DNA of 64,000 nt. Source: Saccharofermentans sp. Lineage in GTDB: Bacteria; Bacillota; Clostridia; Saccharofermentanales; Saccharofermentanaceae. Every line of letters begins with the position of its first letter. The first letter of the stretch is position 1. The notes beneath the pieces were generated by a model. The model made no database searches. It was not told the origin of the DNA and was given only the letters and a program-made list of their open reading frames with translations. Shown here one piece after another: positions 1-9,096 of the stretch. A program made the translations under genes and the position numbers. The stretch spans positions 93,748-157,747 of the forward strand of contig JAILMW010000024.1 in NCBI GenBank assembly GCA_024692235.1, given 5' to 3'.

Positions 1-288
1 GACGTTGAGAGCACCCTTAACAGGCAGGTCTTAGCTTACCTTAAGAAGGCAGCTGCAGAGCTTAAAGAAGCTGTAGAAGATACAAATTCCGTCAAGGCTT
101 TCGCAGAGCCTTCCAAAGACGACGATGGCACTTATACCGTATCCTTGTCCTCTACTAAGGGCGGACGTGATTTCCATGCATCCTTTAAGGTCTCAAGCCA
201 TGAGATGGCCGAAGCCGTATGCAGGAGCTGGAGGAACAGATCAGGCAGGATAAGCGGCGTCTTTATAGATGAATTGCTCAAAATGTAA
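1..288 (+). CDS. C-terminal 95 codons of an unidentified protein (5' end outside window)
   Basis: Frame 1 is open from the first base to TAA at 286-288. The fragment begins DVESTLNRQVLAYLKKAA, has an amphipathic Lys/Ala/Glu-rich helix, then a short beta-like stretch (DGTYTVSLSS) and an alpha/beta tail ending FIDELLKM. It was missed by the ORF track because its start lies upstream. I do not recognise the family. No T-rich hairpin follows, and a TATAAT-like box before the next gene suggests transcription restarts there. Confidence 0.6.
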   Translation, partial: DVESTLNRQVLAYLKKAAAELKEAVEDTNSVKAFAEPSKDDDGTYTVSLSSTKGGRDFHASFKVSSHEMAEAVCRSWRNRSGRISGVFIDELLKM

Positions 289-387
289 GGGCATTTCGCG
301 ACTAATTTATACTTATAACGTAAGTGCATCCCTTTAATATTCGCAATATAATGATTTTGTTATGAAGAAAATCAAAGGAGAACGATT

Positions 388-1161
388 ATGAAGAACATCT
401 TTATTAAGGCTGTCTCTGTCGCAATGATCGCATGCTTAGGTTTTGGTATCGCATCCTGCGGCAAGAAGGAAAAAGGATTAACGATTAACGAAGGCAAGCT
501 TGTTATGGCTACAAATGCTTTCTTCCCTCCTTATGAATACTATGACGGCGACACGATCGTCGGTATCGACGCTGAGATCGCCGCTGAAGTCGCTTCCAGA
601 CTTAACCTCGAGCTCGAGATCCAGGATGTTGAGTTCGATTCCATTATCGCAGGCGTACAGTCCGGCAAGTACGACATCGGATGTGCAGGCATGACAGTTA
701 CCGAAGAGAGAAAGCAATCCGTTAACTTTACATCTTCTTACGCTACGGGTATCCAGTCCATCATCGTTGCCGAAGGTTCCGAGATCACGGACATCGACAC
801 GCTTACATCCGGCGACTATATTGTAGGCGTTCAGCAGGGCACAACAGGCGATCTCTACATGACAGACGAAGTCGGAGACGACAGGATCGACCGCTACAAC
901 AAGGGTGCTGACGCTATCCTTGCTCTCCTGAACGGTAACGTAGATGCAGTAGTTATCGATAATCAGCCTGCTCAGGCATTCGTTGCCGCTAACGAAGGTC
1001 TTGTTATTCTCGATACACCTTATGCTGTCGAGGATTACGCTATGGCAGTAAATAAGGATAACGAAGAACTCTTAAACGAGATCAACAGAGTCCTTGCAGA
1101 GATGGAAGCTGACGGTACTATCGATGCCATCATTGAGAAGTACATCCCCACAGAGAGCTGA
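388..1161 (+). CDS. Amino-acid ABC transporter, substrate-binding lipoprotein (family 3)
   Basis: Extracytoplasmic receptor that would capture a polar amino acid and deliver it to the permease/ATPase encoded just downstream. The 257-aa product starts with a lipoprotein signal peptide with lipobox IASC (Cys about 24) and a charged spacer. It then shows the family-3 periplasmic-binding fold: 'GKLVMATNAFFPPYEYY' near the mature N terminus, 'VGIDAEIAAEVASRL', 'YDIGCAGMTVTEERK' and 'VGVQQGTTGDLYM'. Length is normal. A GGAG ribosome site precedes ATG 388. It is separated from the permease by a strong hairpin plus T-run (1191-1227), as expected if the receptor is made in excess. Ligand (Arg/His/Lys/Gln/cystine) cannot be fixed from the sequence. 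Confidence 0.93.
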   Translation: MKNIFIKAVSVAMIACLGFGIASCGKKEKGLTINEGKLVMATNAFFPPYEYYDGDTIVGIDAEIAAEVASRLNLELEIQDVEFDSIIAGVQSGKYDIGCAGMTVTEERKQSVNFTSSYATGIQSIIVAEGSEITDIDTLTSGDYIVGVQQGTTGDLYMTDEVGDDRIDRYNKGADAILALLNGNVDAVVIDNQPAQAFVAANEGLVILDTPYAVEDYAMAVNKDNEELLNEINRVLAEMEADGTIDAIIEKYIPTES

Positions 1162-1190
1162 TATAAACACCATTTGATAATTCCCAAAAG

Positions 1191-1227
1191 GGCGGAAATA
1201 CTCTTTATTTCCGCTCTTTTATTTTTT
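1191..1227 (+). terminator. Rho-independent (probably leaky) terminator inside the amino-acid transporter operon
   Basis: A 9-bp stem GCGGAAATA/TATTTCCGC with a 5-nt loop is followed by TCTTTTATTTTTT. It lies between the binding-protein gene and the permease gene, which has no obvious promoter of its own, so partial read-through is likely. Confidence 0.85.
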
Positions 1228-1261
1228 ACAATGGGTACATACTTTATTCGCGGAGGATAAG

Positions 1262-2014
1262 ATGCCTTATTTATGCCTTGCCCTTCCCGCCTGGCTCAGT
1301 AAGTTGCGGGATGAGTTCATTCTTAACTTTGTAGATGACGACAGATACCAATATATATCTAAAGGACTTCTGGTAACGCTTGAAGTTACTTTCTTCGCCG
1401 TTATCCTCGGAATATTCCTCGGAATCATCGTCGCTATCATAAGATCCACTCACGATAAGCTCATAGGCGATATGAGACCCGGCTCAGGAAAGGCGCTCCT
1501 TCGCTTATTCAATGCGATCGCCAACGTCTACCTTACCGTTATCCGCGGTACCCCGGTAGTAGTGCAGCTCATGATCGCATACTTCATAATCTTCGCAACA
1601 TCCAATAACAAGGTGCTCGTAGCCGTTATCGCCTTCGGATTCAATTCCGGAGCATACGTGGCAGAGATCGTAAGATCCGGAATCATGAGCATCGACAACG
1701 GTCAGTTCGAGGCAGGCCGTTCTCTTGGTTTTAATTATGTTCAGACCATGATGTATATCATCATCCCTCAGGCATTCAAGAACATCCTCCCGGCACTTGC
1801 TAACGAGTTCATCGTCCTTATCAAGGAGACTTCCGTATCAGGTTACGTCGGACTTCAGGACATGACTAAGGGCGGCGATATCATAAGAAGCCGTACATAC
1901 TCCGCATTCATGCCCCTTATCGCGGTAGCTCTTATCTACCTTGTTATCGTAATGTTCTTCAGTAAGCTCGTATCACTTCTCGAGAGGAGGCTCAGGACAA
2001 GTGAAAGAAAGTAA
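1262..2014 (+). CDS. Amino-acid ABC transporter permease (HisM/GlnP type)
   Basis: Integral membrane subunit forming the transport pore of a polar amino-acid importer. The 250-aa protein has about five hydrophobic segments and the family signature. '[19 protein letters not shown]' precedes the EAA loop '[26 protein letters not shown]' region that docks on the ATPase. An unusually hydrophilic insertion ([16 protein letters not shown]) follows the first membrane helix. Start ATG 1262 has the ribosome site CGGAGGATAAG. The 3' end overlaps the ATPase gene by 14 bp, so the two are translationally coupled. Confidence 0.94.
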   Translation: MPYLCLALPAWLSKLRDEFILNFVDDDRYQYISKGLLVTLEVTFFAVILGIFLGIIVAIIRSTHDKLIGDMRPGSGKALLRLFNAIANVYLTVIRGTPVVVQLMIAYFIIFATSNNKVLVAVIAFGFNSGAYVAEIVRSGIMSIDNGQFEAGRSLGFNYVQTMMYIIIPQAFKNILPALANEFIVLIKETSVSGYVGLQDMTKGGDIIRSRTYSAFMPLIAVALIYLVIVMFFSKLVSLLERRLRTSERK

Positions 2015-2753
2015 AAACGGACCTCTCATATCGATCAAGGATCTCAAGAAATACTATAACGGTGAAGAGATCAAGGCTTTAGACGATATAACTACGGATA
2101 TCTACCCAGGCGAAGTCGTTGCCATCATCGGCCCTTCCGGTTCAGGTAAGTCTACACTTCTTCGCTCTCTTAACCTTCTGGAACGTCCTACGGCTGGCAC
2201 TATAACTTTTGAAGGTGTCGATATCACTTCTCCCAAGACTGATATCAACAAGCTTCGTCAGAAGATGGGAATGGTGTTCCAGCACTTTAACCTCTTCCCC
2301 CACCTGACCATCCTGGATAACATGACACTTGCCCCGCGAAAGCTTCTCGGAATGAGCAAGGAAGATGCCGAAGCAAAAGCTCTCGAGCTTCTGGACAAGG
2401 TTGCTTTGAAGGACAGAGCCAATGCATATCCGAGTCAGCTCTCCGGCGGACAGAAGCAGCGTATCGCCATCGTGCGAGCACTTTGCATGTCACCTGACGT
2501 ACTCCTGTTCGATGAGCCGACATCCGCTCTCGACCCCGAGATGGTCGGAGAAGTATTAGATGTTATGAAGGACCTCGCAAGAGACGGTATGACCATGGCA
2601 GTCGTTACTCATGAGATGGGATTTGCACGTGAAGTTGCTTCTCGCGTTATCTTTATGGAAAGTGGTAAAATAGTAGTTGAAGGATCTCCCGTGGATATCT
2701 TCAATGATCCTGATAACGAGCGTCTCAAGACATTCCTTGCCAAGGTACTTTGA
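2001..2753 (+). CDS. Amino-acid ABC transporter ATP-binding protein (GlnQ type)
   Basis: Cytoplasmic ATPase that powers the adjacent permease. The 250-aa sequence has Walker A 'GPSGSGKST' (about residue 43), Q-loop '[11 protein letters not shown]', ABC signature 'LSGGQKQR', Walker B '[13 protein letters not shown]' and the H-loop 'VVTHEMGFA'. The start codon is GTG at 2001, inside the permease gene, preceded by GAGAGGAGG, which decides this start. Its stop TGA (2751-2753) overlaps the ATG of the next gene by one base. Length and motifs are those of the polar amino-acid transporter family. Confidence 0.95.
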   Translation: MKESKNGPLISIKDLKKYYNGEEIKALDDITTDIYPGEVVAIIGPSGSGKSTLLRSLNLLERPTAGTITFEGVDITSPKTDINKLRQKMGMVFQHFNLFPHLTILDNMTLAPRKLLGMSKEDAEAKALELLDKVALKDRANAYPSQLSGGQKQRIAIVRALCMSPDVLLFDEPTSALDPEMVGEVLDVMKDLARDGMTMAVVTHEMGFAREVASRVIFMESGKIVVEGSPVDIFNDPDNERLKTFLAKVL

Positions 2754-3739
2754 TGAAAGAATCACAGCTGAAGTTTCAGTCACTGATCGACATTCTCAGA
2801 GGACACGATACAGTGATCCAGACTCATAACTATCCTGACCCGGATGCGATCGCTTCGGCCTTCGCTCTAAGGTATCTGCTCGGCCTTCACGGCATAAATG
2901 CCAGATGCGTATACTGCGGCAAGATAGACAAGCTGTCCACTCAACTCATGATCAAAGAGCTTCATATAGATATCGCTTTGGCGGATTCCGTTCCTCCCAA
3001 GGATGAAGATTATATAATCACGGTAGACGGTCAGAGGAGCAATTCCAACTTTACCGACATACCGGGCGAGGAAGTCGCCTGCATAGATCACCATCCCTGG
3101 ACCACGTCATACGATTACAAGTTCGTAGATCACAGGTCCTACGGTGCATGTGCCACGATAATCGTCGACTATTTCCTGGATAACGATATAGATATCCCGA
3201 CAGATATCGCCACAGCTCTTCTCTACGCCATCAAGGTGGATACCAACAACTTCTGCCGTCGCGTTACGGAGGAGGATATCAAAGCTTTCTCCAAGCTCAA
3301 TTCCATAGCAGATCTTAAACTCATGACAAAACTCGGAAGCAATGAGCTTGAGCTTACTGATCTTCGTGCATACGGAGCTGCTATCCAGAATATCGTCGTA
3401 TACGATATCATCGGCTTCGTACATATCCCTTTCGACTGTCCTGACGGTCTTGTGGCAATGGTATCCGACTTTATCCTTTCGCTGGACAGCGTGGAGCTTG
3501 CCATAGTCTATGCAGACAGAGATGGCGGCTTCAAGTTCTCCGTAAGATCAGAGATGGAGGACGTCCCCGCAGGAACCATCACAAAGATGGCATTAGAAGG
3601 GATAGGAGACGGTGGAGGTCATGCGGAGATGGCAGGAGGAGTCATATACCCCAGCTTTGCTCATGAATCGGGACATAATATAGATGCTCCCATACGAGAC
3701 AGGTTCATGTCCGCCTACAAGAAGCTTCACAGATCATAA
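2753..3739 (+). CDS. nrnA: DHH/DHHA1 phosphoesterase, NrnA-like nano-RNase/pAp phosphatase
   Basis: Predicted to degrade very short oligoribonucleotides and/or 3'-phosphoadenosine 5'-phosphate, as known for Bacillus NrnA. About 328 aa. The metal-binding DHH-domain motifs are visible: 'THNYPDPDAIASAFA' (DxD), 'TVDGQRSN' (motif II), 'CIDHHPW' (DHH, motif III) and a later 'AIKVDTNNF'. The DHHA1 substrate domain ends with 'GGGHAEMAGG'. The track starts at TTG 2750, but ATG 2753 overlaps the upstream stop (TGATG) and is the likelier start. A cyclic-di-AMP phosphodiesterase role (DhhP type) is an alternative for this family. The stop overlaps the convergent gene by 6 bp. Confidence 0.85.
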   Translation: MKESQLKFQSLIDILRGHDTVIQTHNYPDPDAIASAFALRYLLGLHGINARCVYCGKIDKLSTQLMIKELHIDIALADSVPPKDEDYIITVDGQRSNSNFTDIPGEEVACIDHHPWTTSYDYKFVDHRSYGACATIIVDYFLDNDIDIPTDIATALLYAIKVDTNNFCRRVTEEDIKAFSKLNSIADLKLMTKLGSNELELTDLRAYGAAIQNIVVYDIIGFVHIPFDCPDGLVAMVSDFILSLDSVELAIVYADRDGGFKFSVRSEMEDVPAGTITKMALEGIGDGGGHAEMAGGVIYPSFAHESGHNIDAPIRDRFMSAYKKLHRS

Positions 3740-6691
3740 TTCTGAAGATATCTCTATTACAATGAATTCACCGGCCTGAAGCGTGTGCCTTACGTCACTT
3801 CGCGACAGGCTTCTTGTGTTGAGAAGTTCTCCCGAAGCTGAATATCTTCTTATGGTGGCGCTGTCCATGGTAAGGTCAACACCGTCTATTATGAACTGCT
3901 GCTGTGTATCTGAATCATTGGCTACGATCAGGTACTTTACATTACCGCTCTCCAGCAGCGACACGGAACAATCGGAATTGAACTGAGTCGCGCTATAGAT
4001 CGAATTGCTGTCCAAAGGTTCCGTCACTTCGTAATAAAGAGAGTTTGCATGTCTTGTGAAGCGAAGCTGCGACAGTGTATTCAAGATAACAGACGGAGCC
4101 GTTCCTACGAATACGTCAGATGTCTCCGTATCAACGGGTCTCCTGCTGACATTAACATCGATCATTACCATCCTTACGGAATCATTGACCGCTACGGATG
4201 CTATCTGAGCAGCTGTCACCCTCGAAGTATCTCCGGCGATACTAAGCGATCTTATGAACTCACCGGATTCAGCGCCTCTTGAAGGGAATCTGGGAGCATC
4301 GTAGCCTATGGTATCGAAGGAGCTGCTTATAAGATCTCCGTATCCTGTCGTGTTATACGTAATGTCTATGGTCATGTCCATGGTGTGGTAATCGGCATTA
4401 GATATGACCGTTCCGCCTTCATAGAGCATGCCGTCAAGGAATACTATCTTATCCTTAACTTCAGAATAGTACTCGGAAGATGCGATAAGGCTCATAACAT
4501 GAGATACATACGCACCGCGCTGAAGATCAGTCTCGAAGATACCGTCAATATCAGATATCTCTATATAGATCGTGTCATATTGCCTGCTCCAGGGAAGCGC
4601 AGTTCCGTTATCGATCCTTATCTTTCCGTAATCGGACCTTACCGAACCGCAAAGATATCCGAGCCATGAATCTATTGAAGCCTGATCGGCATAAGAACCG
4701 ATGACAAACCACGGCAGGGACTCTGCGCCCTTTACAAGCTGCATTCCTGTCTCAAGGGAATCAGGACCCGTTCCGTAATAATCCTCGGAAGAGAATTCTG
4801 ACGTACAAAGGGGAATATTGGCAAGTCTTACTGTCGAAGGATGTCCTGCCTCGATCCCTTCCCTGTATTCATCAGGGATCGAATCTATATCGTATCTGTC
4901 CTCTCCTACATAGACGTTATCTATGTAGAGCGTACCTTCACCTTCAAATGAGATATTAAGCCTTATCGTCTCATCAGAGAGCATATTGCCTGTGACAGCA
5001 AAGACCGAGTAGAATTCCTGCATCTTACCGTTGACGCCGTCGGCACTAAGACCCACGTCACCGAACCGCTCACCGCTAAGCCACATCTTGACATTATATA
5101 CGGATCCGTCACAACGAACGTTAAGGCTCATGCGATAGAACGTGTCATCAGAGAAATTGTCAGTAGCATTGCCGTAAAGGACCTGCGATATTGCATGCAC
5201 ACCCTGACCTGCGCCGCTGATTCGACCTGAAGTAGCCGCAGGTCCTGACACCGTGGGATCGGTATATGAAGTAAGAGCCGTTCCTTCGCCTATTACCTCC
5301 CAATTACCGTAACCTGCCACGGAATAGTCTATGACGCAGGTATCACCCGCCAGGATGGAATCCTCCGGAACGGAAGCATTGACCTGTATTCCCGACAATA
5401 CCTTGACAAGATAAAGATTACTTTCCGTCGCCGTGATTATCTTATCCGATGCACCCTTGAATACGGCGTCTACGCTTCCGGCATTAGGCGTAAGGTCAGA
5501 TACACGACCGTCAGTATCAGAAATAAGGCATGCCTTACGATCGGAAGTGACTACAATGATACTTCCTTCGGAAGACAGAACCAGATCCACGGGATCTATA
5601 GAGGAGATATCTATATTCCTGACTTCAAGCTCTCCGTCTTCAGAAGCTTCCGCGATCACAATCTTTCCGTCACCTGTAAGAAAGCAAAACTTATCTTCGC
5701 AGCAATCGGCATCGATTATCACCGAATCCTCGCTTAAAACTCCGTCTGTATCTATCTGCGAGAAAATGTAGCCGTTGGATGTAACATAGAATCTGTTATC
5801 TGAAGTTACGGCAATAAGGCTGTTGTCGTTAGATATTATCCGCAGGTCATCAGTATCGAATGCGGGCGTCAGCTCGTAGAGGCTGCCTGCGCTATATATC
5901 TTGAGGCTGCCGTCAGAATAGCCCACCAGAACGGATCCGTTGACACAAGAGATCCTGGAAGCCTCGGAAGTATTGTCGGAAGAAGCCGTGAGATCGAAGT
6001 TACGACCGTCAATAGATGAATATAGCCTGCCGTCAACAGTCACGGCATATACGACAGTACCTGAGGAACAGATATCAGCAAATACAGCCGTATCGTCCTC
6101 GAAAGGCTTAACCAGCGGACCTGCCGTGATATCTGCTATAAGCTTACCGCTCTCAGTGAGTGCCACCACTACGTTATCAAGTGCAACCGTATTCACGATA
6201 TGGTCGTTGAGCCAGTTGCCTTCGCTGTCTTCAACTTCATTCAGAAGGCCGAACTTGGATTCCTCAAAGCCGCTTACGAATCCCGAGTATCTCATGCTCA
6301 TCACACCGTCCTCGTCAAGAGAGAGAACGCGTACTGCACTTCCTACGGGCACATCCTGTGATGTAAGTCCCTCATCGGTATCAAAGAAGATATAGTCCTC
6401 GGTAGCATCAACGATGGTAAAGGAGGAATAGGCGTCACTTAACACGAAGCCCGGGTCCTGCACCCTGTTTACGGTGGGAACTGACGTGATATTGATACCT
6501 GCACCGTCAAGATTTCTTCCGTTATCCGAGGAAGAGAGCTTGATCCTTACAAGTTCAGAACGACTTGAGAATATGCCGAGACCTGCCAGGACGGCAAGAG
6601 ACGCCGCGAAGACACAGCATGTGACAGCCAGCGTCCTTAATATCTTTCTCTTATGGATATTTCCGAAGCGGAACCGGTCAAGCCTGTTCAT
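3734..6691 (-). CDS. Large membrane-anchored beta-rich protein: propeller-like N half, jelly-roll, degenerate clan-A glycosidase-like C half
   Basis: A 985-aa protein with a basic N terminus (HKRKILR) and one hydrophobic helix (about residues 19-43), after which everything should be outside the cell. Residues about 50-470 are a series of short beta-repeats ('GTVVYAVTVDGRLYSSIDG', 'LIAVTSDNRFYVTSNGY') that suggest a beta-propeller. About 480-640 resembles a CBM4/9-like jelly-roll ('EGEGTLYIDNVYVGED'). The remainder recalls GH51/GH39-type barrels with a C-terminal beta-sandwich, but where such enzymes have a Gly-Asn-Glu catalytic motif this one reads 'IYIEISDIDG'. I infer a binding or structural protein, not an active hydrolase. 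The gene overlaps the CPBP gene by 14 bp. Function unknown. Confidence 0.7.
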   Translation of the reverse strand: MNRLDRFRFGNIHKRKILRTLAVTCCVFAASLAVLAGLGIFSSRSELVRIKLSSSDNGRNLDGAGINITSVPTVNRVQDPGFVLSDAYSSFTIVDATEDYIFFDTDEGLTSQDVPVGSAVRVLSLDEDGVMSMRYSGFVSGFEESKFGLLNEVEDSEGNWLNDHIVNTVALDNVVVALTESGKLIADITAGPLVKPFEDDTAVFADICSSGTVVYAVTVDGRLYSSIDGRNFDLTASSDNTSEASRISCVNGSVLVGYSDGSLKIYSAGSLYELTPAFDTDDLRIISNDNSLIAVTSDNRFYVTSNGYIFSQIDTDGVLSEDSVIIDADCCEDKFCFLTGDGKIVIAEASEDGELEVRNIDISSIDPVDLVLSSEGSIIVVTSDRKACLISDTDGRVSDLTPNAGSVDAVFKGASDKIITATESNLYLVKVLSGIQVNASVPEDSILAGDTCVIDYSVAGYGNWEVIGEGTALTSYTDPTVSGPAATSGRISGAGQGVHAISQVLYGNATDNFSDDTFYRMSLNVRCDGSVYNVKMWLSGERFGDVGLSADGVNGKMQEFYSVFAVTGNMLSDETIRLNISFEGEGTLYIDNVYVGEDRYDIDSIPDEYREGIEAGHPSTVRLANIPLCTSEFSSEDYYGTGPDSLETGMQLVKGAESLPWFVIGSYADQASIDSWLGYLCGSVRSDYGKIRIDNGTALPWSRQYDTIYIEISDIDGIFETDLQRGAYVSHVMSLIASSEYYSEVKDKIVFLDGMLYEGGTVISNADYHTMDMTIDITYNTTGYGDLISSSFDTIGYDAPRFPSRGAESGEFIRSLSIAGDTSRVTAAQIASVAVNDSVRMVMIDVNVSRRPVDTETSDVFVGTAPSVILNTLSQLRFTRHANSLYYEVTEPLDSNSIYSATQFNSDCSVSLLESGNVKYLIVANDSDTQQQFIIDGVDLTMDSATIRRYSASGELLNTRSLSRSDVRHTLQAGEFIVIEISSEL

Positions 6692-7736
6692 CTTTCATCT
6701 CATCCTTGTCTTCTTTTGCGGGAGCAAAAGGAGACGGAGCATTCTCTTCTGGAACAAAAGATTCAAAAGGATCCTTATATTCAGGATCGTAAGTCGCCTC
6801 CGCCCTTGCAACCGTGTTTATGGTAAGAGAATTCTTATACATCGCTCTTAAGAAGAAGAAACATACGATCGCAGGGATCATAAGTGCAAATTCCAGAAGG
6901 AGGCTGAATGAAGAATAAGCATCGATCACCGCGGATGCATCACCGAATATGCCGCTGTCAAGGAGGGTCTGGATACCAGAGCCAAACAGATTAAACAGCA
7001 TATGCATGAGGACCGTAGACTTGATGCTCTTTGTATAGAAATACACCCAGCCCAGGAAAAATCCCGCGATAAGAGCGTAACCGATATGTATGGAGATGCC
7101 GTGAAGGCTTCCGAAGATAAATGCCGATATAAGTACTGCAGCAATGGGATGATATCTCTTAAGAAGTACATTCAGTACTCCTGCTCTGAAGGTCAGCTCC
7201 TCTGTTATGGGAACAAGAATACATACACCTATGAAGTTCAGTATGTGGTCGAACACGGGGATATCGGCTGCGGCGATCTCTGAATATCTGTCAACAGACT
7301 CGGAATACTTCTCCATCTCTCCTGCGACGGACTCAAAGAGTTCGGCAATGCCGTTGGCAGCTATGAGATATACGGTAACGATGCCCATAAGACCGAATGC
7401 CATGACAACTACAAATACGATCTGAGCCGTATTGAGCTTGTCGTTCATGAACATGGGCTTACCCCGGGGAGTTATGAGCTTCAGATAAAGGACAAGCAAA
7501 GGTATCGCCAGTATCGTATAGATAAACGTCGACGTACCGTCATAAGCATCAAGATCGAATCCCAAAAGCGCTACGCCGAATATGGCCATGACCTGTGCCA
7601 TCATCATGATGACCACTGCACCTATGGCTTTTATAAGATCGAGACCTCCGAGCGCTATCTTAAGCCCCAGAGGTTCATTTTTTACCTTTCCTTCTTCCTG
7701 CATCCTGTCACCTGACGCCCAGCCTTGACTGTTCAT
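6678..7736 (-). CDS. CPBP-family intramembrane metalloprotease
   Basis: Polytopic membrane protein of the CAAX-protease/bacteriocin-processing family (Abi). Motif 1 'PITEELTFRAG' (EExxxR) and motif 2 'GSLHGISIHIGY' supply the metal/catalytic residues, and 'LMHMLFNLFG' gives the HxxxN motif. About eight hydrophobic segments precede a charged Pro/Glu-rich cytoplasmic tail. The longest frame starts at 7736 and overlaps the upstream gene by 29 bp. ATG 7703, preceded by AGGTGA, is an alternative start and gives 341 aa. Substrate unknown; roles in the family include self-immunity and protein processing. It is followed by the 985-aa surface protein in the same operon. Confidence 0.85.
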   Translation of the reverse strand: MNSQGWASGDRMQEEGKVKNEPLGLKIALGGLDLIKAIGAVVIMMMAQVMAIFGVALLGFDLDAYDGTSTFIYTILAIPLLVLYLKLITPRGKPMFMNDKLNTAQIVFVVVMAFGLMGIVTVYLIAANGIAELFESVAGEMEKYSESVDRYSEIAAADIPVFDHILNFIGVCILVPITEELTFRAGVLNVLLKRYHPIAAVLISAFIFGSLHGISIHIGYALIAGFFLGWVYFYTKSIKSTVLMHMLFNLFGSGIQTLLDSGIFGDASAVIDAYSSFSLLLEFALMIPAIVCFFFLRAMYKNSLTINTVARAEATYDPEYKDPFESFVPEENAPSPFAPAKEDKDEMKDEQA

Positions 7737-8106
7737 CGGGAACAGAGGATCCGTAATACCTTCTCATAAACACGGAAAAAGCGACATCAAGCTCATTCTG
7801 ATCCTTGATGGAATAGAACAGCTGATCTCCTTTCTTGGTAAATTCGGTCCGCATTATCACCAGCTCGGGCTTATCGTGATTGCCGTCATCCGGCGCAAAG
7901 TTATACATCACGATATATTCTTTTTTTGAGTACACAAAAGTATCGACGATGGACAGGTAGTAATCCTTATTCGTGGATACATCACGGATAACTACCAGCT
8001 CGTCTTCACTTCCTGATTTCTTAGAAGTTACGCCGGAAGGATTGCCTCCTCCGGTCCTTACCTTGTTCTTGAACGGATTATTAAGCTTCCTCTGATTCGT
8101 CTTCAT
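7708..8106 (-). CDS. Second DUF1292-like protein
   Basis: The track ORF starts at 8193, but its first 29 residues are a shadow of the upstream DUF1292 gene. ATG 8106 gives 132 aa beginning MKTNQRKLNNPF. The core 'DELVVIRDVSTNKDYYLSIVD' followed by 'EYIVMYNFAP' and 'LVIMRTEF' matches the pattern of the neighbouring DUF1292 protein (LVDEETGEEMEFALVD...YSVLVTA...MVIMEEV), so I read the two as diverged duplicates. The N terminus is basic and low complexity. It overlaps its upstream neighbour by 26 bp. Function unknown. Confidence 0.7.
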   Translation of the reverse strand: MKTNQRKLNNPFKNKVRTGGGNPSGVTSKKSGSEDELVVIRDVSTNKDYYLSIVDTFVYSKKEYIVMYNFAPDDGNHDKPELVIMRTEFTKKGDQLFYSIKDQNELDVAFSVFMRRYYGSSVPDEQSRLGVR

Positions 8107-8371
8107 CGTCGAAATACTCGTCACAAAGCTGATCGTAATAATCGTAGATCTCGTCCTCGATCTCCTCATCGATGGAAGCAAGGAGGATCTCACCGTTCTC
8201 TCCCTCTACCTCTTCCATGATCACCATCTCAGCTTCTTCCTCATTATCTGTAGCTGTAACGAGAACAGAATAGCTCTTATCCTTATAATCAAAACCGTCA
8301 ACAAGAGCAAATTCCATCTCTTCGCCTGTCTCTTCGTCAACGAGTGTTACGATGTTCATTTCTTCATCCAT
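8081..8371 (-). CDS. DUF1292 (YrzB-type) protein
   Basis: A 96-aa very acidic protein. The 'IVTLVDEETGEEMEFALVDGF' N terminus and 'MVIMEEVEGENGEILLASIDEE' centre are characteristic of DUF1292. The C terminus is nearly all Asp/Glu (YFDDEDESEEA). In Firmicutes this gene commonly follows ireB (yrzL) and ruvX (yrrK), the same order as here. Biochemical function is unknown. The ribosome site is GGGAGATTCTTACA before ATG 8371. Confidence 0.88.
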   Translation of the reverse strand: MDEEMNIVTLVDEETGEEMEFALVDGFDYKDKSYSVLVTATDNEEEAEMVIMEEVEGENGEILLASIDEEIEDEIYDYYDQLCDEYFDDEDESEEA

Positions 8372-8430
8372 TGTAAGAATCTCCCTTAATTAAAAGATAT
8401 ATGGATTGTACCACATCACTATATGAAACG

Positions 8431-8862
8431 TCATCTTGCAGCTTCAAGATATTCCCTTACTATGATCTCGGCCGCTACCTGGTCGATGATCTTCTTCTGC
8501 TTCTTAGACTTGATATTCGTATCGTGAAGCATCCTCGATGCTATGACGGTAGTATATCTCTCGTCCTTCATCACGGGCTTTATACCCGTAAGCTCCGTTA
8601 ATTTCTCACCGAATACAACTGCTTTCTTCTCAGTCTCGGATACGGTGCCGTCGGTCCTTGAAGGCTTACCCAGAACTATGACGGAGACATTCTTCTCCTT
8701 AACTATCGTTGCTATACGATCAAGAGCCCAGGAATCATCCTCTCCGTTCCAGTTGACTGTCTCAAATCCCGATGCCGTTATCCAGAGCTCGTCAGATAAG
8801 GCAACACCTATATGCCTCGTACCGAAATCTATTCCCATTACGCGTCCTTTTGACATAGACAC
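8431..8862 (-). CDS. ruvX: Putative pre-16S rRNA nuclease / Holliday junction resolvase (YqgF family)
   Basis: A 143-aa RNase H-fold protein of the essential YqgF/RuvX family, implicated in 16S rRNA 5'-end processing and earlier annotated as a resolvase. The first strand 'VMGIDFGTRHIGVALSDE' carries the catalytic Asp, 'VIVLGKPSRTDGT' is the central motif, and 'DERYTTVIASRML' with the later acidic 'IIDQVAAEIIVREYLE' completes the active site. Length is normal. It sits between ireB and the DUF1292 genes, as in other Firmicutes. The second and fourth codons are both Met or Lys-adjacent; the longer start is kept because a GGAGGTGTC site lies just upstream. Confidence 0.93.
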   Translation of the reverse strand: MSMSKGRVMGIDFGTRHIGVALSDELWITASGFETVNWNGEDDSWALDRIATIVKEKNVSVIVLGKPSRTDGTVSETEKKAVVFGEKLTELTGIKPVMKDERYTTVIASRMLHDTNIKSKKQKKIIDQVAAEIIVREYLEAAR

Positions 8863-8900
8863 CTCCGAATACTAATTACGTTCAATAGATGTTACCACAT

Positions 8901-8925
8901 AAAGAAGGGATCCCGAAGGATCCCC
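8901..8925 (-). terminator. Terminator of the 34-codon gene
   Basis: On the minus strand GGGATCC-TTCG-GGATCCC forms a 7-bp stem with a stable UUCG-type tetraloop, followed by TTCTTT. It lies about 34 bp after the stop of the small ORF at 8959. Confidence 0.7.
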
Positions 8926-8958
8926 GCCGAACATTACTTATTAAGTACCGCGCCGCAG

Positions 8959-9063
8959 TTACTGCTGAGCTACCAGTTCCTTCTCTGCGATCCTCTTCTG
9001 CTCTTCGTTCCACGCATTCTTCGCGGAACCTGCAAAATCCTTCAAACTGTCAAATAAACCCAT
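8959..9063 (-). CDS. 34-aa amphipathic small protein with its own promoter and terminator
   Basis: Too short for the ORF track. It encodes MGLFDSLKDFAGSAKNAW followed by a Glu/Lys-rich helix ending LVAQQ. Three signals support it: a TATAAT box at 9097-9102, the ribosome site GCGGAGGGT eight bases before ATG 9063, and the UUCG hairpin terminator at 8901-8925. The preceding ireB gene has a separate terminator (9126-9154), so this is a monocistronic unit. The first half could form an amphipathic helix with a hydrophobic face (GLFDSLKDFAG), the second half is highly charged. Function unknown; membrane-surface peptide or chaperone-binding peptide are only guesses. Confidence 0.75.
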   Translation of the reverse strand: MGLFDSLKDFAGSAKNAWNEEQKRIAEKELVAQQ

Positions 9064-9096
9064 GACGCTTACCCTCCGCTCCATGTGATATTTATA

